From assembly GCA_030604405.1 (NCBI GenBank), contig JAUVVY010000004.1:1-64000 (forward strand): a DNA stretch of 64,000 nt. Direction: 5' to 3'. Positions 8,915 through 17,225 of this stretch are shown here, piece by piece (positions within the stretch are counted from its first letter, which is position 1; each line of letters begins with the position of its first letter). The notes beneath the pieces were generated by a model. The model saw only the letters and a list, made by a program, of their open reading frames with translations, was not told the origin of the DNA and did not search any database. A program made the translations under genes and the position numbers. This stretch comes from a bacterium (GTDB lineage: Bacteria > Armatimonadota > Zipacnadia > Zipacnadales > UBA11051).

Positions 8915-9485
8915 CCTTTTGCGGCTCGTTGAATGACTCCGGCGCCGTCTGGGTGGCCGTAGTCATTGACGTATTTCTGGCCACTACTACCTTCGCTTTG
9001 CGAAGGATCTCGCCTCGCCACAACCACCCACGCTCGAGCACTTCGAGGATGGTGTTATCAGAGACATCATCACGTTCAATGAAGTCCTCCACCATCACAC
9101 TGCCTGGGACAGGTCGAAGAAGGTCAATGGGGACAACGTGATCCATGGCCAGAAGGCCCTCCAGGGTTCGGCGAGTGCGCTTCACTCGCTTGAACCATTT
9201 GAGGGCTTTAGGCTCGGTGGGATCATCTCTGGCTTCCTCAACTGAAATCATCCGATCGAAATTATCCATTAGCTGTTCGATGATCTCGATATAGAATTTG
9301 CGTTTGGCGGCATCTTGCTGGTGGCGGATTTCGTCGAATTCGTTGTGGAGCTCGTGCAGTTCTTGCTCAGTGTCCTCCGCCCCAGCGCAGATCACGGCCC
9401 AGACGCTGGTCAATTGCTCATCTTGAGCGACGCTAGTCGGGAGGGGTTGCTCGTCAAAGACGAACTCGGCAGGTATCTGCTCCAT
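8907..9485 (-). CDS. grpE: GrpE-family nucleotide exchange factor
   Basis: Over the 192 residues there is an acidic N-terminus, then a long coiled-coil helix (ELHNEFDEIRHQQDAAKRKF) and the GrpE core IIEQLMDNFDRMI. The beta-wing region has VPIDLLRPVPGSVMVED and DNTILEVLERGWLWRGEILRKAKVVVA, matching the GrpE head (G-Y/W-x-L-x-x-R-x-L-R-x-A-x-V-x-V). Role: releases ADP from the partner Hsp70, whose gene overlaps this one by 8 bp. The ATG at 9485 is chosen because GGGGG stands 8 bp upstream, immediately after the stop of the J-like gene. A longer form starting at 9542 would overlap that gene by 44 bp. Confidence 0.85.
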   Translation of the reverse strand: MEQIPAEFVFDEQPLPTSVAQDEQLTSVWAVICAGAEDTEQELHELHNEFDEIRHQQDAAKRKFYIEIIEQLMDNFDRMISVEEARDDPTEPKALKWFKRVKRTRRTLEGLLAMDHVVPIDLLRPVPGSVMVEDFIERDDVSDNTILEVLERGWLWRGEILRKAKVVVARNTSMTTATQTAPESFNEPQKDD

Positions 9486-9498
9486 CTCGCTGGCCCCC

Positions 9499-9930
9499 TT
9501 ATGAATCGAAGCGGACATGCTTCGGCAGCACTGGCGCGTCAAAGAACCGACGGAGATAGCTTAAGGTCACGTCGCGGAACTTGATGGGCGTTCGGAAGCG
9601 AGCCGCTCGCCCTTGATGGAGGTCGGTAAACTCTCGCCCAAGTGTGATCGGCGGAAACGCCGGCTGGATGGCCGGGGGTTCTACCGGCACCTGTCCATCG
9701 TATTGCGCATTCTCAGGGGTATCTGCTTGGTAGTGCCAGAAGTCTTCTTCAATTCGAGAGTCCGAGCGGCGTAACCGCCTCCAGGCATCGGTGATTTCCT
9801 GGTGTCGCTTGCGGTTCTTGGGGTCACCGCTGAGATCAACATACGCCTGCTGAACGTCGGCCATGGTGGCCTGGGGCGTTAGTCCGAGGACTTCGTACGC
9901 ACGCTTTCTGCTATCCAACGGGTCTTTCAT
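9499..9930 (-). CDS. J-domain-like protein lacking the HPD motif
   Basis: A 143-residue protein. Its first 65 residues follow a J domain: RKRAYEVLGLTPQATMADVQQAY (helices I and II), a loop, then HQEITDAWRRLRRSD in place of helix III (KEINEAYEVLSD in DnaJ). The loop reads DLSGDPKNRKR, so the HPD tripeptide that stimulates Hsp70 ATPase is missing (GDP stands there) and helix II is short. The rest is proline-rich with no G/F region, zinc finger or DnaJ C-terminal domain. It lies between grpE and the giant TPR gene, which supports a link to Hsp70. It may be an adaptor that binds without activating. ATG at 9930 follows GAGG; a TTG at 9960 is less likely. Confidence 0.72.
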   Translation of the reverse strand: MKDPLDSRKRAYEVLGLTPQATMADVQQAYVDLSGDPKNRKRHQEITDAWRRLRRSDSRIEEDFWHYQADTPENAQYDGQVPVEPPAIQPAFPPITLGREFTDLHQGRAARFRTPIKFRDVTLSYLRRFFDAPVLPKHVRFDS

Positions 9931-10024
9931 TTTCAGCCTCACTCGACTCAGATTGTGCAAGACAGCTACCGTTATCCTATGCGGTGCTCCACAAGCGCCA
10001 CTAGAACCGCCGGCCCGGGCCGCT

Positions 10025-13000
10025 TTACATCGCGCTCACAGCTCTGAGGTTCTTCATAGCGTGGTCGTTTGTGGGATCAATTTGCAGTGCTTCCATCAGC
10101 AGATTGACGCCGTCCTGAAAGTCAGAAGAGTACGTGCTGTAAGCCTTGTTGCACTTGTCTACACCCCAGTTTGAGAGCATGAGAGAAAGGTCCTTCTTGT
10201 GCTCGGGGGCGCCGGGATCGAGGTCCACTACCTGACGCATTAGTCTCACGGCTGCAGCGTAGTTATCACGATTGAACAGCTTAATTGCGTCATTTCTCAT
10301 GACATGCCCCAAGTTTTCCTTAGCCTTGACATTGTTGGGATGAAGCTCAAGGGCGTACTTGAGATGCTTCTCACATTTGTCCCATTGGTCAGCGTTGCCG
10401 GCGATGATGCCCAAGGTGGCGTAATACTCCGATAGATTGATGCGAAGCCTCTCAGTCTTCACGCTATCAAGCGCTACTTCGAGAATATTGATAGCAGCAT
10501 GCAAGTCGCGGTGATCATCTTTGGGGTCTCCGGGGGGCTTCAAACTCAAGTTCATTCGCTTGAGCTTCCGGATTAGGTTTCTCAACGCCGTCTCCGAAAG
10601 CTTTTTGATTTTCTTGAGATCTCGTTCCGTGTGATCCAGAAGCTGGCCCAAGTTGACAATGTTCGCCTTCTTCAGACCTTCGCATGCCGAGGCGGGAAGC
10701 TCAAGGGTCTCTATCGGTCTGGCCAGCACGTTAGCCCTCGGACCTTTATTGTTCCACCGAGTGGCCTCACGGACCGCGGTATCCTCCACCTGTCCCTTTA
10801 TTTGGTCGCGCAGCGATTTGCGCTCACGAACATGAGATAGACCGGCATGCCAGGTCTCGAGGGCTTGCAGTATATCGCCTGAGGCTGCGATGGCTCTACC
10901 TTGTTCCAGGTGGGCCATAGCGGCTAGATCGTGGCCATCCTTAGAGGAAGCCTGCTGCTCCAGTGCCGGCATCAATATGTCGAGAGCTCTTGCGTACGAG
11001 CCCTCCTTGATCATGGACCAGGCGAGCACCCAAGGTGATAGCGCCCAGTGTAGGTCATCGGTTGTTTCATCTGTCGGATGGGCCGACTCAAGGACGGCGA
11101 ACAGTCTGTTCGCAGTTGGCAACTGGTCGAGATGCTGGAGCATCATGGCACCGCAGATAATGAGCGTATCAACGCTTCGGCCTTCGTCTTGCAACTGCAC
11201 GGCTGCCGCGGCAAGGGCTTCAGCGGCCCGCCGCTCTGCGGATAACTTCGCCGACAGTAGCGTCAGGCGTTCCAGGTCGCTGGCTCGATTGTCATCTCTG
11301 GCGGCATCTGCATATTCGGTCAGGGTTCGCGCCAGATGCTCCAGGAGCTTTGTTTGTAGAGTCGCCACTGCATTGACGGGCACGCTCCCGCAGTATTGCT
11401 CGCGCTCCCTGGTCCAGCGGCTCCAGAACTCATCGTTACTACAAAGCGCGACCCAGTTTCGAATTGCGCCTTGCCAGGCCTTCGCAGCTTCAGTGCCATG
11501 GCCGGCATCTTCCAGCGAACGTGCTGTCCAGTAGTACAATAGCGCCAGAGAGTGGGTCGCTCGCAGGTCATGCGGGTCACGTTGCTGCGCCTCTTCCCAT
11601 AGTTGCGCCGCCTCCTCGTGCCGCCCCGCGCCCACCACAATATAGGCCGCATAACCGCCAAGTGACCGAAGCATTTCCTGCAGCTCAGGGTCTTCCGAAC
11701 CCACGGCCAGCGCCCGTTGCAGGGCATCCACCGCCTCCGCCCAGTTCCCCTCGGCCGCGCGGGTCTGCGCCCAGAATTTGCATACTACCGCCAAAGCCTG
11801 CCGACTGGCCTCCACATCGTCCACGGCTCTTTCAAGGCAACCAGCCGCCTCCGATAGATGACCACAACTGAACTGGACCAGTCCCAAGTAGTAGTGCGCC
11901 ATCGGATGACTATTCTGACTGGCAACTGCGGACAACAATGCCTCAGCGCCCTCCATTTCGCCCAACCTGAGCAGGCAGTAGGACTGCAGCAAGGCCGGCG
12001 CTGCTGCCGCTGTCTGTGGGAGCGGAACTTGAGCGGCGTCGTGCAAGATTTCATAGAGGTGATCGTTGCTATGGACCGCGCCTTGTTGCGGGTTAGTAAT
12101 AGAGGCCGCCTGGCTTGTCGCCGCGCCGCCAACAGGTCTTGGTTGGATCGCCTGCAAGGCCGCGGAGCAGTCGCCGGCCATAGCACATACCGTCGCGTAA
12201 ACAAAGTCCAGCGGCAGGTCGAGATCGGTCCAGGGACCGCTCTGCAACGCGCCTTCGAACGTCTGCCGCGCATGCTGGCCTCGTCCGGCCGCGGTCTGTG
12301 TGAGTGCCAGGTGATAGAGGGCTCGCGTCGCGTGGAGCGGGGTCGGAGCTGCGGCTGCTAGCTCCGCGAGGGCTTCGCTGGCCGCGCCGTGCTCGCCCAG
12401 ATCGGCATTCAGAAGAGCGTCAAAATATCGGCAGGACCAATGTTCGGGACAGGAAAGCAGGCCGAGTTCCAGCAGCATCTGTGCATCGCTGCACTTGGTG
12501 GCGTCGCTCAGGTATGCTTCGGCAGCGCGAAAATACGCATCGCCAACGTCTCTTTTCAGCTTTTCGTCCTCAGGACGCGACTTAAGAGACGCTTCCCAGT
12601 ACTCAGCCGCGCGCGTCCACTCGCCGCCCTGTGCGCACTGACAGCCGGCCAGGTAGCCTGACCGTCGGCGACTGAGAGCGACACGTTCGTCGTCTGGACA
12701 GCGCTCCGAAAGCTTTGAAAATGCTTCAATAGCCTCTTCATACCCCTCGACACTCGCAGCCGCAAAACCTAGATGGAACAGGACGGCATTGCCATCATCC
12801 CCGAGCTGCACCGCACGGCGCAGGTGCGCCAATGCCTGATCCCACTGTTCAGCCGCGCAGCTCAACAAGCCAAGGCGGTGAAACGCGTATGCAGCTTCCG
12901 GAAACGCCTCCGCCACTTTCTCGTAAGTTGCGTTAGCCTCATCGGCAGAATCCCCGGCTTCAGCGGCCCACCCCATAAGCTGAAGGGCTTGCAGATAGAG

Positions 13001-14767
13001 CTCCGGCGACGTATCCGAGACGTCTGCAGCTTGATTCACCACAGTCTGTGCAAGCTCCCCCGCTTTCTGAGCATCTCCACACGCTCCGTGGGACACACCC
13101 AGGGCGAGGGCCACCTCCGGATGAGCATTAGACTCTGCGTAGGCGGTCTGATAGTCGTCCCGGGCAGCCTCGTAGTCGCCGCTGCCGAAGAAGGCATGGC
13201 CCCTCTGCAGGTAGGCCTGCCAGCGCGAGGTGTCAGCGTCGATCGCCAGGGACAGCCATTCAACCGCCTCAGGAAACTCTCCGGCATGCGCCCGTGCACA
13301 GCCGAGGTAGTACAACTCGTCCCAGCCCGCATCCGGCCTCGACGCCGCCTTGGTGAGTAACTCGAGCGCCTGGGCCGTATCACCCGTGCGCAGGTACGAG
13401 CGCGCCAGGCATAGGGTAGCTTTTCGTGGCCGAGAGGGTAAGGCCGCCAGGTTACGCTTAGCCTCCTGGTAGTCACCAAGCAGGAACAATGCTTGGCCCA
13501 GCCCAAGCATTGCCCGCACGCATGATTTGTCCAGTAAGAGCGCCTGATTGTAGTTCTTGACTGCTTGCTCCAGCACACCACGGATCATACAGATGTCCGC
13601 GGTGACGCGGAATATCTCCGGATTCTTCTTGTCAAGTGAGTACGCCGTCTTGAGGGCCTCGTTGGCATCTGCCGACTGCCCCAGAACCTCCAGTACGGCT
13701 GCCAGGTAGGTGTAGAACTCCTTGCGGGTACTGTCAAGCGCAACTGCCTTTGCCAGGCTCGTTTGGGCGGCTTCAAACTGCCCGCAATGAGCCTGTGCTC
13801 GTCCGAGCATAAAGCTATACTGCGCATTTGTCGGGTCACGGGAGACGACTGTCTGCAGTCGTTCGATCGCTTCCTGTGCGCGGGTCGCAATGAGCGTGGC
13901 GCTATTGGGCGGGTCCGTCAATTCCAGCTCATCGCACACGACGACGCAAGTCCAACCTGCCAGGTACAGCGGCTCCGGAGCGTCCGGGCGCAAAGTGACA
14001 GCCTGTTCGAAGGCGTCCAGAGCCGCATCAAACGAACGCTCGTTTACGCGGAGCTTCCCGCTACATAGCGCAATATGATAAGCCGTCTCAGGGCGGCTCG
14101 GATCAAGACGTGTGGCCGTATTGAAGGCCTTTATTGCTTCGACATATTGACCGCCTCCTGCCAGAGCCAGACCCATGTAGAAATGAGCCCATTCGACCTG
14201 GGGATCTTCAGACAACACCAATCGGCATCGCTGCAGATTCGCTTTGAAGGCGTCTCGGTCTGCCCCTTCCTCGACGCGACATTGGGCTTCGACAAAGCTC
14301 GCCACAGTAGGATCGGCCTCGGCCTGTCCCTGCCGAACCTGCGCCAGATAATCCACTGCAACGCGGAAGCCCATATCGCTCTGGGGGTCCTGCTCGACAA
14401 ACCAACGCACCAGGAAGAGGGATATTTCCGCAGACAGAGCACTATATGCGCGCGCAGCCATATATGCGTGTGCAGCCTCGGCCACATCACCTTCAGCCTG
14501 AAGCAGTTGTCCGCGTTGAAGATGAGCCCGGCCGAGGCAGGTGCGATGTTTGCTTGAGAGCTCATCAACAGAACTCAGAATCCGGACCACAGTATCATAT
14601 TCATGCAAGGCCCGCCGGACTTGACCCTTCTCGCCCTGCCGCGCTGCTCGGTCAAGCTTTTTCTGATATCGGGCTGGATTGCCGGGCATTGGCAACAGGC
14701 CGAACAGGAAGCTGGCACGGTCGCGGAAGGTCAAACCTCTGGTTTTAGGTCTGGGCGAGTTGCTCAC
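10025..14767 (-). CDS. Giant TPR scaffold protein with an RNA-polymerase alpha-CTD-like domain
   Basis: About 1580 residues, almost entirely TPR helices (typical units such as AHFYMGLALAGGGQYVEAIK and NALLF/ALFLLGDYQEAKRN-type pairs). At about 1343-1411 (10535-10740) sits a separate domain running RPIETLELP...CEGLKKANIVNLGQLLDHTERDLKK...NLSLK. This aligns end to end with the C-terminal domain of RNA polymerase alpha (RPVDDLEL...LKAE.I..IGDLVQRTEVEL). The DNA-contacting residues of E. coli alpha (R265, N268, C269, K298) are replaced here by S, E, G and T. A few more TPRs follow. There is no signal peptide. A GTG at 14767 is preferred: it follows the PP2C stop by 2 bp and has GGTGG upstream; an ORF start at 14800 would overlap the phosphatase gene. 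Likely the scaffold of the machine. Confidence 0.85.
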   Translation of the reverse strand: MSNSPRPKTRGLTFRDRASFLFGLLPMPGNPARYQKKLDRAARQGEKGQVRRALHEYDTVVRILSSVDELSSKHRTCLGRAHLQRGQLLQAEGDVAEAAHAYMAARAYSALSAEISLFLVRWFVEQDPQSDMGFRVAVDYLAQVRQGQAEADPTVASFVEAQCRVEEGADRDAFKANLQRCRLVLSEDPQVEWAHFYMGLALAGGGQYVEAIKAFNTATRLDPSRPETAYHIALCSGKLRVNERSFDAALDAFEQAVTLRPDAPEPLYLAGWTCVVVCDELELTDPPNSATLIATRAQEAIERLQTVVSRDPTNAQYSFMLGRAQAHCGQFEAAQTSLAKAVALDSTRKEFYTYLAAVLEVLGQSADANEALKTAYSLDKKNPEIFRVTADICMIRGVLEQAVKNYNQALLLDKSCVRAMLGLGQALFLLGDYQEAKRNLAALPSRPRKATLCLARSYLRTGDTAQALELLTKAASRPDAGWDELYYLGCARAHAGEFPEAVEWLSLAIDADTSRWQAYLQRGHAFFGSGDYEAARDDYQTAYAESNAHPEVALALGVSHGACGDAQKAGELAQTVVNQAADVSDTSPELYLQALQLMGWAAEAGDSADEANATYEKVAEAFPEAAYAFHRLGLLSCAAEQWDQALAHLRRAVQLGDDGNAVLFHLGFAAASVEGYEEAIEAFSKLSERCPDDERVALSRRRSGYLAGCQCAQGGEWTRAAEYWEASLKSRPEDEKLKRDVGDAYFRAAEAYLSDATKCSDAQMLLELGLLSCPEHWSCRYFDALLNADLGEHGAASEALAELAAAAPTPLHATRALYHLALTQTAAGRGQHARQTFEGALQSGPWTDLDLPLDFVYATVCAMAGDCSAALQAIQPRPVGGAATSQAASITNPQQGAVHSNDHLYEILHDAAQVPLPQTAAAAPALLQSYCLLRLGEMEGAEALLSAVASQNSHPMAHYYLGLVQFSCGHLSEAAGCLERAVDDVEASRQALAVVCKFWAQTRAAEGNWAEAVDALQRALAVGSEDPELQEMLRSLGGYAAYIVVGAGRHEEAAQLWEEAQQRDPHDLRATHSLALLYYWTARSLEDAGHGTEAAKAWQGAIRNWVALCSNDEFWSRWTREREQYCGSVPVNAVATLQTKLLEHLARTLTEYADAARDDNRASDLERLTLLSAKLSAERRAAEALAAAAVQLQDEGRSVDTLIICGAMMLQHLDQLPTANRLFAVLESAHPTDETTDDLHWALSPWVLAWSMIKEGSYARALDILMPALEQQASSKDGHDLAAMAHLEQGRAIAASGDILQALETWHAGLSHVRERKSLRDQIKGQVEDTAVREATRWNNKGPRANVLARPIETLELPASACEGLKKANIVNLGQLLDHTERDLKKIKKLSETALRNLIRKLKRMNLSLKPPGDPKDDHRDLHAAINILEVALDSVKTERLRINLSEYYATLGIIAGNADQWDKCEKHLKYALELHPNNVKAKENLGHVMRNDAIKLFNRDNYAAAVRLMRQVVDLDPGAPEHKKDLSLMLSNWGVDKCNKAYSTYSSDFQDGVNLLMEALQIDPTNDHAMKNLRAVSAM

Positions 14768-14769
14768 GG

Positions 14770-15519
14770 TTATCCACCTTCTTCCGCTGCGGGTCGGCAC
14801 AGAGCAGCGACTACGGCTGTAACGTCATCGCGAGAGCCTCGTTCCCTGACCAACGCGGCCAAGGCGTTGCCTCTATCTGCAAGCGGCACGGGGAGATTGC
14901 AGGCCTCTGCGATCTCACCGTCCGAAACAAAGCTCGACAGCCCATCGCTGCAAAGGAAAATGATGTCCCCCGGTGCTATCTCGCATTCGAACACATCCGC
15001 ACCACTTGGGACTAAAGAGCCGAGTGCGGCGAGTAGAAAACGGCGCTGTGGCTTTACGGCATCGACGTCATCGGCAGGGTCGCTTGCAAGCGTCTCAGAG
15101 CCGCTGACGTGATCGTTAGTCAGTTGCTCGATCGCTCCGTTCCTGACTAGATAGGCGCGGCTATCACCGATGTGTAGAAAGAAGGCGCTGGTCGAGCGCA
15201 CCAGGCATGCCGTCAGCGTTGTGCTCATTCGATTGCAGCCCGGATGTTCGGCGCCGACCTGCCTGACACGGACATCGCACTGCTCGGCAGCAAGTGACAT
15301 AAGTTCGAGATCGGTGCCTGGCTCGGCGGCGAGCGCGGGGCTCTTGAAGAATTCGAGCAGGGCATCTATAGCGGTGTGGCTTGCCAGTTCACCCGCCGGA
15401 CCGCCACCAACGCCGTCTGCAACGGCCAGCAAACCGATCTCGGGAGCTACGCAAAAGGCGTCCTCGTTGACGGTTCTGTGCGGGCCCTGAGTTGTGATGC
15501 CGTGAGCTTCCATTTGCAT
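14770..15519 (-). CDS. PP2C-family Ser/Thr protein phosphatase
   Basis: The 249-residue product is a stand-alone PP2C catalytic domain. It keeps the metal-binding and catalytic motifs in order: NEDAF, ADGVGG, HIGDSRAYL, LCSDGLSSF and the final RGSRDDVTAVVA. No transmembrane segment or extra domain is present, so it is probably cytosolic. It sits directly after the kinase gene, so it is the natural antagonist that dephosphorylates kinase targets, including the FHA ligand or the TPR scaffold (inference). Three ATGs are close together (15525, 15519, 15513); 15519 has GGTGG at the best distance, and 15525 would give an ATGA overlap with the kinase stop. Confidence 0.93.
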   Translation of the reverse strand: MQMEAHGITTQGPHRTVNEDAFCVAPEIGLLAVADGVGGGPAGELASHTAIDALLEFFKSPALAAEPGTDLELMSLAAEQCDVRVRQVGAEHPGCNRMSTTLTACLVRSTSAFFLHIGDSRAYLVRNGAIEQLTNDHVSGSETLASDPADDVDAVKPQRRFLLAALGSLVPSGADVFECEIAPGDIIFLCSDGLSSFVSDGEIAEACNLPVPLADRGNALAALVRERGSRDDVTAVVAALCRPAAEEGG

Positions 15520-15521
15520 AA

Positions 15522-16736
15522 TCATTCCACCGAGTTTCTCTGCCAAGCTTTGAGCAATTTCTCTACCACGGACCGGGTCTTAGGCGACAGCGTGGCCGAC
15601 TTGGCATTTTGGAGCGCTTCGATGGCCTGCTGCTTTTGACCCAACTGATGGTACACCATTGCAAGATCAACGAGTAGTTCGTCTGCCGTGTCACAGCGGT
15701 TCATTCCATCTCGGAGCACCTGAAGTGCCTTCCTGAGTAGATACCTCTGAATATAAAACTCCGCAAGCGCGTGAAAACTTTCAACACATGGGTGGCGTTT
15801 GACTATGTCCTCGAGCGCTTGCTCCTGAGCCTTAGGAGTTTCTTCTTTCCACGCTTCGCCGATACCATGTGACACTTGGGTGCGTCCGCGGAAAGCAACC
15901 AGGCTGTCATGAAGCTCTTGCGCGCTCTGCAACCGCTCCTCCACCTCGGGACACAGTGCGCGCATGATGATCGCGCCCAGTTCCTCGGGCACATCTGCGA
16001 TCTCGCACGGTGAGCATGCGTTCCCCCGACAGATTTCCTCGCCATAGACAAGCGCAGGCTTGGGCTTGCCTTCGGCACCAATCGGGCTAAACGGAAGTTG
16101 CCCGGCCGTCATTTCATAAAGGACTACCCCCAGCCCGTAGATATCCGCCCTATGGTCTGCGTAACTTCTCAACAGCTCCGGCGACATGTAAGGGAGTGTA
16201 CCGGCCGTGGTGGAGGCATAGCCGGAAGCATCCAGTAGCCTCGAAATGCCAAAATCGGCGATCTTTACCAGACCGTCGGAGCTCCTGATCATGATATTCT
16301 CAGGCTTAATATCCCTATGAAAGATGCTCTCCTGCTGAAAGGCATTATGAAGGGCTGTCAATCCCACGCAGACCTGGATCACGATGTCGAGGGCCAATCC
16401 GATCTCCAGGGCCACTTGGGCACCGATATTACCGATGCGGGCCCGTAAAGGCTCACCGTCCACGAACTCCATCACAATGACTTCTCTGCCCCCAACCTCG
16501 TGCAGGTCATAGAGCAACACGACATGGGGCTCGTTAAGGGCCCTTATCCGCGCCATCAGTCCCGCTTCCTGGCGAAGCGCCACTTCCTTTTCATCGTCGT
16601 GCGGGATCTTGATGGCTACCGCGCACTTTAGCACGGTGTCATAGGCCCGATAGACGCAGCCAAACGCCCCACAGCCCAGAGGGTTCTCATCCAATTGAAA
16701 GCGAGTTGACAACTTCGACGGTTTTTCGCGTGACAT
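15522..16736 (-). CDS. Hanks-type Ser/Thr protein kinase with C-terminal TPRs
   Basis: A complete bacterial Hanks-type kinase of 404 residues. It has the glycine loop GCGAFGCVYRAYD (21-33), AIKIP with K43, a helix-C glutamate (E57), HRDIKPEN (140-147), DFG (161-163) and GTLPYMSPE in the activation segment. Residues about 310-400 form TPR-like helices (FHALAEFYIQRYLLRKALQVL, LAMVYHQLGQKQQAIEAL). There is no membrane span and no PASTA sensor, unlike PknB, so the signal probably comes through the TPR region. The gene precedes the phosphatase and follows the FHA gene by about 90 bp. An AAAGGA site lies 12 bp before the ATG. Confidence 0.95.
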   Translation of the reverse strand: MSREKPSKLSTRFQLDENPLGCGAFGCVYRAYDTVLKCAVAIKIPHDDEKEVALRQEAGLMARIRALNEPHVVLLYDLHEVGGREVIVMEFVDGEPLRARIGNIGAQVALEIGLALDIVIQVCVGLTALHNAFQQESIFHRDIKPENIMIRSSDGLVKIADFGISRLLDASGYASTTAGTLPYMSPELLRSYADHRADIYGLGVVLYEMTAGQLPFSPIGAEGKPKPALVYGEEICRGNACSPCEIADVPEELGAIIMRALCPEVEERLQSAQELHDSLVAFRGRTQVSHGIGEAWKEETPKAQEQALEDIVKRHPCVESFHALAEFYIQRYLLRKALQVLRDGMNRCDTADELLVDLAMVYHQLGQKQQAIEALQNAKSATLSPKTRSVVEKLLKAWQRNSVE

Positions 16737-16827
16737 TCCAGTTGTCCGTCCTTTCGGCTGTCGAGCGCTCGTCGGCCGCCGTCACAGTACTCTTCACCAC
16801 AACCGCAGCTCCGGTGCCGGCCGTTCT

Positions 16828-17223
16828 TCAAAGCTCATTGGCCTCGTCCTTCTCCTCGTCTGCAGGCAAGTTGCCGGTCCCACGCCGCAACTCCAAGAGC
16901 GTTGAACCGACAATGATCTGGTCTGCATAATTGAGTTTCGTCTTAACCTCGATGACACGCCCGTTCACGATCGTGCCATGGGTGCTGCCAATGTCTTCCA
17001 GGAAATACTGATCGCCCTCGCGAGTAAGTCGCGCATGTTGACGTGAGACGGATGAGTCCAGCGAAATTGCGATCTCTGCCGCCTCGGAACGCCCCAGCAG
17101 CCACGAGTCGCCTTCGAGGACAAACCATTTGCCGTCTTCAGGACCGTTCATGGCCTCAAGCGCATCCGTCTGAGGCGCCAATTCAAAGCCGAGCTTGTGG
17201 AGAATCTCCGTTCGATAACCCAT
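16828..17223 (-). CDS. FHA-domain protein (phosphothreonine reader)
   Basis: A small 131-residue protein that is mostly one FHA domain. The core shows WLLGRS (phosphopeptide-binding Arg), SVSRQHARL and DIGSTHGTIVNGR, the three hallmark blocks. FHA domains bind phosphothreonine peptides, so this protein probably links kinase output to the unfoldase or scaffold. The N-terminal 30 residues carry no known motif and the last 15 are charged. ATG at 17223 is favoured, with GGGAG 7 bp upstream; an ATG at 17229 would overlap the Clp stop as ATGA. Either way the gene is translationally coupled to the unfoldase gene. Confidence 0.92.
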   Translation of the reverse strand: MGYRTEILHKLGFELAPQTDALEAMNGPEDGKWFVLEGDSWLLGRSEAAEIAISLDSSVSRQHARLTREGDQYFLEDIGSTHGTIVNGRVIEVKTKLNYADQIIVGSTLLELRRGTGNLPADEEKDEANEL

Positions 17224-17225
17224 CT

